5,841 nucleotides of DNA from Sporomusa silvacetica DSM 10669 (GTDB taxonomy: Bacteria > Bacillota > Negativicutes > Sporomusales > Sporomusaceae). A model generated the notes under the pieces. That model had not been told where the DNA came from, did no database searches, and saw only the letters and a program-made list of their open reading frames with translations. Position numbers and translations under genes: made by a program. Each line of letters opens with the position of its first letter. The first letter of the stretch is position 1. Shown piece by piece: positions 1 through 4,124 of this stretch. The stretch lies in contig NZ_LSLK01000011.1 of assembly GCF_002257705.1 (NCBI RefSeq), positions 1 to 5,841 of the forward strand, read 5' to 3'.

Positions 1-48
1 ATCATGACGCCCATGGAATTCCACGAACAGTACGCGAAAGCTGCATAA
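1..48 (+). CDS. C-terminal end of a probable IS3-type transposase (partial)
   Basis: The window opens inside a reading frame that ends at TAA (46-48). The 15 visible residues read IMTPMEFHEQYAKAA. A tail of the form 'L/M-(S/T)-P-x-E-(F/Y)' just before the stop is typical of the end of IS3-family OrfB and related DDE integrase-core transposases, where it follows the last catalytic Glu region. That is family knowledge; the catalytic residues lie outside the window. A candidate element end downstream, around 110-124, supports the reading. Fifteen residues are too few for certainty, and another protein ending this way is possible. Confidence 0.35.
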   Translation: MMTPMEFHEQYAKAA

Positions 49-50
49 AA

Positions 51-81
51 ATTGCTGCCCACCATATCGGCAGGCAGCAAT
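51..81 (+). terminator. Hairpin after the transposase tail
   Basis: ATTGCTGCC (51-59) pairs perfectly with GGCAGCAAT (73-81) around a 13-nt loop, three bases after the stop codon. The T-rich tract starts only about 10 nt later (91-103), so it is an imperfect intrinsic terminator. Bases 53-62 could instead pair with 137-146 (ten pairs, one G-T), so two mutually exclusive folds are possible. Confidence 0.45.
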
Positions 82-136
82 CCACTTCTTCTATTTTTTC
101 TTTGTCCTCTTGACGGGTAGCACAGCAGTTCGTCCT

Positions 137-152
137 GGTGGGCGGCTTTTTT
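137..152 (+). terminator. Right arm of a terminator plus T-run, local left arm missing
   Basis: GGTGGGCGGC followed by six T looks like the 3' half of the terminator seen intact at 5656-5686, but no matching left arm lies immediately upstream. The simplest reading is that an insertion ending near 124 separated the two arms. The only complement nearby is GCTGCCCACC at 53-62, 74 bases away. Confidence 0.4.
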
Positions 153-177
153 ATTGATTGGTGCAATTTACCTACGT

Positions 178-221
178 AATTTTAAAGAAATTTTAAAGAA
201 ATTTTAAAGAAATTTTAAAGA
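178..221. repeat. Four tandem copies of an 11-bp AT-rich unit
   Basis: The unit AATTTTAAAGA occurs four times without mismatch (G at 187, 198, 209 and 220). It sits about 57 bp upstream of the start codon of the exported protein at 279. A T4/A3 tract once per ~11 bp is close to one helical turn and should give intrinsically bent DNA; it could also be a multi-site operator. Copy number of such a repeat can vary by slippage. No convincing sigma-A promoter with a 17-bp spacer was found beside it; TATTAT (230-235) is the best -10-like hexamer. Confidence 0.9.
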
Positions 222-278
222 AAAGACTGTATTATGTAAATTGTACATTCGATATACATATTCAAAGGAGGTTTCCGG

Positions 279-575
279 ATGAAAGGTATCTTGAAAAAAC
301 TTATGGTGTATTCCATGTTAGGACTGATGCAGGTTGGCTTATTTGCAGCTGTAGCATCAGCATCTCCCAGAGTCGAAGAAACGCCAGTAGTAGAAGAGTG
401 TTGTGGAGATCCCGTTTGCATGAAGGAGTGTGTTAATGGTGTAACGCCTGAATGCAAGGAAAAACATCATCATAAAAAAACAATTTCCCAAGCAGTACCT
501 CAAGAAGAAAATGATGATAATATTATAAACGAATTTTTCCAAGGAGAGTACAATCAAAGTACGTGTAACAAATAA
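279..575 (+). CDS. Small exported cysteine-rich protein
   Basis: A 98-residue protein of unrecognised function. ATG at 279 is preceded by a near-perfect ribosome binding site, AAAGGAGGT (264-272), six bases away. Residues 1-28 form a signal peptide: basic start (K2, K6, K7), hydrophobic core, and an Ala-Ser-Ala site after residue 28. The core residues 11-20, YSMLGLMQVG, are identical to those of the protein at 2802. The mature part (about 70 residues) is acidic with six cysteines at 41, 42, 47, 51, 59 and 96, and a His triplet at 63-65. Cys and His in this spacing could bind a metal or form disulfides outside the membrane; that is inference. It is monocistronic, with a repeat array upstream and a UUCG-loop terminator right after the stop. 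Confidence 0.88.
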   Translation: MKGILKKLMVYSMLGLMQVGLFAAVASASPRVEETPVVEECCGDPVCMKECVNGVTPECKEKHHHKKTISQAVPQEENDDNIINEFFQGEYNQSTCNK

Positions 576-581
576 ATAATC

Positions 582-612
582 GACCGGTAGCTTCGGCTGC
601 CGGTCTTTTTTT
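582..612 (+). terminator. Intrinsic terminator with UUCG tetraloop
   Basis: GACCGGTAGC (582-591) and GCTGCCGGTC (596-605) pair over ten positions with one T-G pair, closing a C(TTCG)G tetraloop, followed by seven T (606-612). It ends the exported-protein transcript seven bases after its stop. On the other strand the tail is only moderately T-rich, so it may also back up termination of the converging minus-strand genes. Confidence 0.93.
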
Positions 613-623
613 ATTTTGGTCAG

Positions 624-645
624 AAAAATACCGCCTACTTGGCGG
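624..645 (-). terminator. Terminator of the minus-strand pair, overlapping the stop codon
   Basis: On the minus strand CCGCC-AAGTA-GGCGG (645 to 631) forms a five-pair GC hairpin followed by TATTTTT. The TAG stop of the gene at 635-814 lies across the loop and the start of the second arm, so the terminator overlaps the end of the coding region. Confidence 0.65.
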
Positions 646-814
646 CACGTTTCTTTGATCTGCGGCGTTCTCTTCTAATATAGTAGCTGTTTGGATATTG
701 TTCTATGCACCGGGCGTGAAATGTCGTCTTGCTAACTGGAAATCGATATTCTTCGCCATTTTTAACCGGCACGAAGCAGCAGGCGCAAATGCCGGCGTAT
801 CCTTCGATTTTCAT
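635..814 (-). CDS. Small zinc-finger-like basic protein
   Basis: A 59-residue protein of unknown role. The frame opens further upstream (ATG at 880), but the ATG at 814 is chosen because AGAAAGGAG lies just before it and because the upstream start would overlap the neighbouring gene. Residues C10, C13 and H33, C36 make a C-x2-C-x19-H-x2-C pattern (extra Cys at 12) that could hold one zinc in a treble-clef-like fold. The last 13 residues are almost all Arg and Lys, suggesting nucleic-acid contact. It lies 44 bases downstream of the gene at 859-1047 and probably shares its transcript. Small proteins of this sort are frequent in phage-derived or plasmid-like cassettes; binding and function are inferred from composition only. 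Confidence 0.7.
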   Translation of the reverse strand: MKIEGYAGICACCFVPVKNGEEYRFPVSKTTFHARCIEQYPNSYYIRRERRRSKKRAAK

Positions 815-858
815 ACTGTTTCGCTCCTTTCTGCCAGCATTGCCCCGGATAGGCCGGG

Positions 859-1047
859 TCACTCTTCTATATTGGCACATTCCAAGCGACTCTTGCCGTT
901 AGAATAAACAATTTCCTTTAATAACCATGCAGGTACAGTAATGCTCATTCTATTAACATCTGCATTGCCAACTTCTGCACCACTCATAATCGTTATCCGT
1001 GTGGCCCATATCCTAAGTCCGGCATACATACTATTTAACTTTGCCAT
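859..1047 (-). CDS. Hypothetical protein
   Basis: A 62-residue protein that I do not recognise. ATG at 1047 follows AGAGGCGGTAAGG, a moderate ribosome binding site. It has no signal peptide or membrane segment and carries a single Cys near the C-terminus. The central part (GAEVGNADVNRMSITVPAWL, about residues 23-42) has a regular mix of polar and hydrophobic residues expected of a real folded protein. A short GC hairpin (844-858) follows its TGA stop, before the binding site of the next gene. It diverges from the helix-turn-helix-like gene at 1189, which suggests shared control from the 140-bp space between them. Confidence 0.6.
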   Translation of the reverse strand: MAKLNSMYAGLRIWATRITIMSGAEVGNADVNRMSITVPAWLLKEIVYSNGKSRLECANIEE

Positions 1048-1188
1048 CCTTACCGCCTCTGTTTATTTAACTTTGATTTAATTTTATATTAAGTTGCATT
1101 AAAAGTCAGCATATTTTTATACAAAGTTGATAAAAATATTTACAGAGTTGTATTAATGGTATAATATAGAATCAAAGGAGCTGATTGG
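1048..1188. promoter_or_regulatory. Divergent promoter region
   Basis: On the plus strand TGGTATAAT (1157-1165) is an exact extended -10 (TGnTATAAT) with TTTACA (1139-1144) 15 bp upstream as a weak -35. Transcription would start near 1172, only a few bases before the binding site AAAGGAG (1174-1180). On the minus strand TATAAA (1088-1083) is a possible -10 for the gene at 1047. AACTTTG (1069-1075) and its exact inverse CAAAGTT (1122-1128) flank the centre, and further AGTTG cores lie at 1092-1096 and 1146-1150. These are possible operator half-sites for the regulator-like protein encoded at 1189. Confidence 0.65.
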
Positions 1189-1443
1189 ATGCCAAGAACT
1201 GAACCACTACCAGCAGAAGAATTACAGAAAGTTGAAAACGGACTTAAAAGAGAAATAGCCGGGGCAAGGTCAAACATATCTGACACCGCGCGCCGACTTA
1301 ATGAAATATATGATAGTGCTGATACTCCAATTACTTTAGCCAGACAAATCCGGCAGGGAACAATACCACACTGGAAGGTACTCAGAATTGCCGATGTGCT
1401 GGGCTACGAAATCGTCTGGAAAAAGAAAGAACCCCGGCAGTAA
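1189..1443 (+). CDS. Small helix-turn-helix-like DNA-binding protein
   Basis: An 84-residue protein. ATG at 1189 follows AAAGGAG with an eight-base gap. Residues 46-77 (TPITLARQIRQGTIPHWKVL, then a segment ending LGYEIVW) match the pattern I know from small Cro/XRE-like proteins: a short helix, 'RQGTI' turn, second helix, then 'ADVLGYEIVWKK'. The N-terminal half is charged and helical (KREIAGARSNISDTARRLNE), giving a four- to five-helix domain overall. No enzyme domain is attached. The likely role is a transcriptional regulator or a phage-type accessory DNA-binding protein, perhaps acting on the adjacent divergent promoter. It is followed after 22 bases by the zinc-ribbon gene at 1466, presumably in one transcript. 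Confidence 0.75.
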   Translation: MPRTEPLPAEELQKVENGLKREIAGARSNISDTARRLNEIYDSADTPITLARQIRQGTIPHWKVLRIADVLGYEIVWKKKEPRQ

Positions 1444-1465
1444 GCGGAGAGAGGGAGACAGGAAA

Positions 1466-1642
1466 ATGGGGAAAGTTGCAAAGTGCATGAAATGCGGAAA
1501 AGTATTCAATACTGATGGAACAGTATTGAAACCAATAGGCGACGGTGGATATTTAGAATGTTGTCCTAAATGCGGTAGTACTAATGTTTATTATATGGAT
1601 TATTTCCCAAGCGAAGATGATAACTCATGGCGAGATTATTGA
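1466..1642 (+). CDS. Zinc-ribbon small protein
   Basis: A 58-residue protein. The frame is open from further upstream within the preceding gene, but ATG at 1466 is chosen because AGAGGGAGACAGG lies directly before it and the zinc-ribbon begins right after it. C7-x2-C10 and C33-x2-C36 (extra Cys at 32) form a classic two-knuckle zinc ribbon, each followed by Gly (CGK, CGS). The tail is acidic and aromatic (YYMDYFPSEDD). Such single ribbons occur in many regulators and redox or RNA-binding proteins, so a specific function cannot be assigned. It is the second gene of a two-gene unit and is closed by the terminator at 1701. Confidence 0.78.
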   Translation: MGKVAKCMKCGKVFNTDGTVLKPIGDGGYLECCPKCGSTNVYYMDYFPSEDDNSWRDY

Positions 1643-1700
1643 TAACGCTTTATTATTTATGATAGGTGTTGATTTTAATACCCAATTTAGCTAACAAGCT

Positions 1701-1728
1701 GCCGCATCCTCCGGGGTGTGGCTTTTTT
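1701..1728 (+). terminator. Intrinsic terminator, copy 1 of a repeated 22-nt hairpin
   Basis: GCCGCATCC (1701-1709) pairs with GGGTGTGGC (1714-1722) around TCCG, followed by six T. Its 22-nt hairpin is a near copy of those at 2225, 2679 and 5153. Confidence 0.9.
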
Positions 1729-1764
1729 ATTATAATGTTCCCGGAGCAAACCCATCCTGTATAG

Positions 1765-1773
1765 CATAGTGTA
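1765..1773 (+). promoter_or_regulatory. Possible sporulation (sigma-K-like) -10 element
   Basis: CATAGTGTA fits the CATAnnnTA pattern known for sigma-K -10 boxes, and sits 18 bp before the binding site AAGGAGG (1791-1797). An AC -35 at the expected 16-bp spacing is not present. TATAAT at 1777-1782 is an alternative sigma-A -10 without a clear -35. Weak evidence, chiefly interesting because the gene behind it encodes a sporulation-type peptide. Confidence 0.3.
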
Positions 1774-1805
1774 ATATATAATATATACTGAAGGAGGCAT
1801 TCTTT

Positions 1806-1913
1806 ATGGGATTTGGTAATTTCGGAGGTAGTGGTAGTAGCTGTATTATAATCATCATTATAATACTTTTACTATTTTTCTGCTGCAATGATGAATGTAG
1901 TTCAACCTGCTAA
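1806..1913 (+). CDS. 35-residue single-pass membrane peptide, sporulation-protein-like
   Basis: ATG at 1806 follows AAGGAGG (1791-1797) by eight bases. The peptide starts MGFGNFGGSGSSC, then seven Ile, three Leu and two Phe in a row (residues 14-25), and ends with a cysteine-rich tail (Cys at 13, 26, 27, 31 and 35). A Gly/Phe-rich head with one short, very hydrophobic stretch is the layout of the tiny YjcZ/SscA-type sporulation proteins in endospore formers, which associate with the spore coat or membrane. Cysteines at both ends of the hydrophobic segment could cross-link. It is monocistronic. Family assignment rests on layout, not on a motif match. Confidence 0.75.
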   Translation: MGFGNFGGSGSSCIIIIIIILLLFFCCNDECSSTC

Positions 1914-1936
1914 CATAGTTTAATCGTAGCCAAATC

Positions 1937-2020
1937 CACAACTAAATCTAAAGTGCGGCCCGCTTAGATATCGGTTGTGCTATAAGTCGCCTGTCCTTAG
2001 GGATGGGCGACTTATAGTAT
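1937..2020 (+). ncRNA. Two adjacent hairpins: candidate structured RNA
   Basis: First fold: CACAAC (1937-1942) pairs with GTTGTG (1974-1979), enclosing ATCTAA (1946-1951) with TTAGAT (1964-1969) and a GCG/CGC tip. Second fold: CTATAAGTCGCC (1980-1991) pairs perfectly with GGCGACTTATAG (2006-2017), extended by two G-T and three Watson-Crick pairs to a 17-pair stem with a TTAG loop. The folds abut exactly at 1979/1980. No T-run follows, so this is not a standard terminator. It lies between the membrane peptide and a broken gene. It may be a small RNA, a processing or attenuator structure, or a remnant of a mobile inverted repeat. Confidence 0.45.
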
Positions 2021-2050
2021 TCATCCCTTCTTTACATCAACCCTTCAATT

Positions 2051-2220
2051 ATGCACTGGCCAGACGGGCGCAAGTTCGAAGTCGATAAAGTATGGACGTT
2101 CACATGGCTCCGTCACTGATCGGCGGTGGTCACGGCATGAGATATAAGTGCCGGATACGGAATAAGGAAGTTAATTTGTTTTATGATGATCTTGACGGTA
2201 AGTGGTATATTGAGAAATAA
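2051..2220 (+). pseudogene. Frameshifted small conserved protein (about 56 residues)
   Basis: The first frame from ATG 2051 reads MHWPDGRKFEVDKV and then runs to TGA at 2117. The other frame, open from 2092, reads MDVHMAPSLIGGGHGMRYKC and continues through RIRNKEVNLFYDDLDGKWYI to TAA at 2218. Joined between the GT of codon 14 (2090-2091) and ATG 2092 with one base restored, they give a continuous protein with the layout I recall from short uncharacterised Firmicute proteins (WPDGR-FEVDKVLDVR-AASLKAGG-G-RY-CRI, then LF--D-RWFVE). No ribosome binding site precedes ATG 2051, so the 5' end is damaged too. The downstream frame could alone make a 42-residue protein from 2092, but lacks a binding site. 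Function unknown; a sequencing error is an alternative explanation. Confidence 0.65.
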
Positions 2221-2224
2221 AGTA

Positions 2225-2252
2225 GCCGTATCCTTCGGGGTACGACTTTTTT
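2225..2252 (+). terminator. Intrinsic terminator, copy 2 of the repeated hairpin
   Basis: GCCGTATCC (2225-2233) pairs with GGGTACGAC (2238-2246), with one C-A mismatch, around a TTCG tetraloop, followed by six T. It starts four bases after the stop of the broken gene, a sign that that gene was once expressed. Confidence 0.9.
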
Positions 2253-2285
2253 GTTTTTAACTAAATATTAACGAACACTTAACCG

Positions 2286-2332
2286 AATTACTAATATTTA
2301 TGTTGTATTATAAAGTTAAGCATTTAGTAATT
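2286..2332. promoter_or_regulatory. Inverted repeat around a candidate promoter
   Basis: AATTACTAA (2286-2294) and its exact inverse TTAGTAATT (2324-2332) flank TATTAT (2306-2311), a fair -10 for the gene at 2361. No good -35 is present at 17 bp. The arms could be half-sites of a regulator or pair in the leader RNA with a 29-nt loop. Confidence 0.4.
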
Positions 2333-2360
2333 TCAATATTTTTATAAGGCGGTGTTGGCT

Positions 2361-2489
2361 ATGGACAATGTATCAGATGATTTAAACATCAAATTGACTG
2401 AGGAAGAATTGCGGGAATTGTTGGATGGCTTACCCGATATTATTAGGGACTTAAAAGAGGAAAGTGACGCCCCTGAAATAACAAATTAA
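2361..2489 (+). CDS. Small acidic hypothetical protein (42 residues)
   Basis: ATG at 2361 follows AAGGCGGTG (2346-2354) by six bases. The protein is strongly acidic (about 13 Asp/Glu) and mostly helical. Its centre, LTEEELRELLDGLPDIIRDL (about residues 12-31), forms an amphipathic helix pair broken by GLP. It has no Cys, no signal peptide and no membrane segment. I recognise no family. Its own inverted repeat upstream and a strong terminator 27 bases downstream mark it as an independent gene. An interaction module or small regulator is conceivable, but nothing in the sequence proves it. Confidence 0.65.
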   Translation: MDNVSDDLNIKLTEEELRELLDGLPDIIRDLKEESDAPEITN

Positions 2490-2515
2490 CGATGCGGTAT
2501 ATTTTATTTTATCCG

Positions 2516-2548
2516 TCGCTCTGTTCTTTTGGATGGAGCGGTTTTTTT
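2516..2548 (+). terminator. Intrinsic terminator
   Basis: TCGCTCTGTTC (2516-2526) pairs with GGATGGAGCGG (2531-2541), with several G-T pairs around the CGCTC/GAGCG core, followed by seven T (2542-2548). It ends the transcript of the acidic protein and insulates the tRNA gene. Confidence 0.82.
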
Positions 2549-2551
2549 ATT

Positions 2552-2581
2552 TTGTGTAATATTTGAAAACCAGGGCATATT
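2552..2581 (+). promoter_or_regulatory. Possible tRNA promoter
   Basis: TTGTGT (2552-2557) and CATATT (2576-2581) are 18 bp apart and would start transcription near 2588, seven bases before the mature tRNA. Both boxes deviate from consensus. Confidence 0.35.
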
Positions 2582-2594
2582 ACCATTAGTATTT

Positions 2595-2670
<76 letters not shown>

Positions 2671-2678
2671 GAGTATTA

Positions 2679-2711
2679 GCCACATCATTCGGGGTGCGGC
2701 AACTATTTTTT
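2679..2711 (+). terminator. tRNA terminator, copy 3 of the repeated hairpin
   Basis: The arms GCCACATC (2679-2686) and GGGTGCGGC (2692-2700) pair with an internal A-C mismatch, and the T-run TATTTTTT (2704-2711) follows three bases later. It begins eight bases after the CCA end, and its sequence is a diverged copy of those at 1701, 2225 and 5153. Confidence 0.78.
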
Positions 2712-2801
2712 AATCCAATGTTTTCTAAACAAATTCTAAATAATGGCGGTTATTATTAATGCATGGGTTCAATATCAAACACGTAGGGAGTGAGTGTTTC
2801 C

Positions 2802-3140
2802 ATGAAAATTATAGGTAAAAAAGTAATCATATACTCAATGCTTGGTCTAATGCAAGTAGGGATGTTCTCATCGGTAGCTGCCGCAGCACCGGGACCTTTA
2901 CATAACAATAATTCACAACGAATAGCATATCTTGACCGTCATGATGGACATGACAACCGTGACAATGATTGGCGGCGTCAGCATGACGAGAAATTAAAGA
3001 AAGAAAAAGAGCGGCATGAAAAAGAAATGAAGCGGTACCCGTTTGAGTCAAAGAAGCATTGGCATGAACGTCAGAAACATGAAAATGAGCGCCATGAAAG
3101 AGCAATCCATGATTTAATAATGGAAATGAGACATAGATAA
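2802..3140 (+). CDS. Small exported histidine-rich charged protein
   Basis: A 112-residue protein. A GTG at 2790 is in frame, but ATG 2802 is chosen: AGGGAG (2785-2790) can serve only the later start, and from there the protein aligns end to end with the signal peptide of the protein at 279. Residues 11-20 (YSMLGLMQVG) are identical to that protein. A cleavage site follows an Ala run at about 26-29. The mature part of about 83 residues is highly charged, with eleven His, many Arg, Lys and Glu, and no Cys. From about residue 60 on it is predicted to be one long helix with repeats of the type KERHEKE and HWHERQKHENERHER. His-rich helical exported proteins often bind metals or protect the envelope; that is inference. 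Monocistronic, with a strong terminator. Confidence 0.87.
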   Translation: MKIIGKKVIIYSMLGLMQVGMFSSVAAAAPGPLHNNNSQRIAYLDRHDGHDNRDNDWRRQHDEKLKKEKERHEKEMKRYPFESKKHWHERQKHENERHERAIHDLIMEMRHR

Positions 3141-3152
3141 TGTACGTAATTA

Positions 3153-3182
3153 AGCCCCTGGCGTGTGCCGGGGGCTGTTTTT
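3153..3182 (+). terminator. Intrinsic terminator
   Basis: AGCCCCTGGC (3153-3162) and GCCGGGGGCT (3167-3176) pair over ten positions with one T-G pair around GTGT, followed by G and five T. It belongs to a second hairpin family also seen at 4004 and 5623. Confidence 0.93.
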
Positions 3183-3235
3183 AGGAGAAATAGTCAGGAG
3201 GCAGACCATTGATGATTTTAGAAAGCTGCCCACGA

Positions 3236-3917
3236 TTATTTTTTCTGAGACGCAATAAGTTCTGCAATTCCGGTCTCTTTTACTATTTTCGTCAATTTTG
3301 CATTATCTTCTATCCATCTTTCACTAAATTCATTAGGCCTCAGATACTGGACTGTCATTCCCAGTTCCTCCATATTCTTTTTGAATTCAGGGTCATTGAT
3401 CATTTCCTTTAGCCCTGCTGCCAGCCTTGCCTTTTCGGCCGCAGGCAGACCCTTGGGGGCTGAGATTCCATTCCAAAAGCTAAAAGCAACATTGATTCCC
3501 TGTTCTATAAAGGTGGGCACATTCTCAAATTCAGGAATAGTTAGTCTATTTTCCTCTGCAACCCCCAGTATTCTGATAGTACCACTTTTTACATGCTCCT
3601 TTAAAACAGCTGGGTTATATGCAAAAATAAGCTGAATATGTCCACCTAATAGAGCCGCTAATGCTTCTGAATCCCCCCGGAAAGGCACTTGCGCAATATT
3701 AATGCCGGCTTCTTTGGCGAATATTTCTCCCGTAATATGTACTGGTGTGCCCAAACCGTTATGTCCAAACTTGATTTCAACCGGGATGCTGTTTAGCGTA
3801 ACTGACTAACTCATTTAAATTTTTCCATGGTTTATCTGCAAGAGAGGCCACAATCACGGGTGAAGATACAACATTAACTAACGATTCCAATGCACTAGGA
3901 TAGTGATATCTTGTCAT
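3236..3917 (-). pseudogene. Remnant of a TctC/Bug-family solute-binding protein
   Basis: Tripartite tricarboxylate transporter (TTT) receptors are exported proteins of about 320 residues that capture carboxylates for a TctAB-type permease. Here about 226 residues remain. The N-part from 3917 reads MTRYHYPSALESLVNVVSSP and includes the family-typical 'SSPVIVASLADKPWKNLNEL'. After HPG (3785-3780) one surplus base at 3779-3780 shifts the frame to a TGA. The rest, from EIKFGHNGLGTPVHITGEIF (beginning at 3778), continues intact through 'FWNGISAPKGLP' to TAA 3236. The signal peptide and roughly the first 95 residues are missing, with a stop in frame just upstream of 3917. No TctA or TctB lies nearby and no binding site precedes either part. 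It is a decayed, truncated gene, probably left by rearrangement; the frameshift alone could be a sequencing error, the truncation could not. Confidence 0.88.
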
Positions 3918-4003
3918 ATAAAAAACACATCATATTCCTGTAAGAAGTGATAAATAAATGTATGACATATATTGGAAGGAAGCTTTTTGTTATCCATACA
4001 TAA

Positions 4004-4027
4004 AGCCCTCGGCGCTGGCCGGAGGCT
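4004..4027 (+). terminator. Hairpin of the second terminator family
   Basis: AGCCCTCGGC (4004-4013) pairs with GCCGGAGGCT (4018-4027) around GCTG with one mismatch. The tail TAATTTCTTC is only weakly T-rich. No intact gene precedes it on the plus strand, so it may have belonged to a lost gene. Confidence 0.5.
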
Positions 4028-4088
4028 AATTTCTTCAGTTTATAGCAATATAAATTACAATTCGACAAATTTTTGTGAATTAGTTAAC

Positions 4089-4094
4089 TATAAT
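4089..4094 (+). promoter_or_regulatory. Consensus -10 for the exported protein at 4125
   Basis: TATAAT is a perfect -10 and would give a leader of about 24 nt. The best -35 candidate, TCGACA (4062-4067), is 21 bp away, too far for a strong constitutive promoter, so an activator may be needed. Confidence 0.5.
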
Positions 4095-4124
4095 TGAAAT
4101 ATATTAATTGAATGGAGTGATTTT

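Larger units (their letters stand above)
1..124 (+). mobile_element. Possible right end of an IS3-like insertion sequence
   Basis: After the transposase-like tail comes about 75 bp of non-coding DNA whose last part, read inwards from the right, is TGTGCTACCCGTCAAGAGGA (124 back to 105). IS3-family termini commonly begin 5'-TG and resemble this in length and in their CCC-containing core. No left end or target duplication is visible because the element runs off the window, so the boundary near 122-124 is inference. Confidence 0.28.

Noticed and set aside
215..557. Minus-strand open frames opposite the exported protein at 279
   Set aside because: They lack binding sites, cross the repeats or terminator side, and shadow a gene with a clear signal peptide and binding site.
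698..907. Plus-strand frame of 69 codons opposite the minus-strand pair
   Set aside because: No ribosome binding site or promoter; composition is that of an antisense shadow of the zinc-finger-like gene.
2827..3105. Minus-strand frame of 92 codons opposite the His-rich protein
   Set aside because: It is the complement of a repetitive, biased coding sequence, with no binding site.
3958..4029. Plus-strand 23-codon frame starting MYDIYWKEAF
   Set aside because: No binding site, and its last third is the hairpin at 4004.
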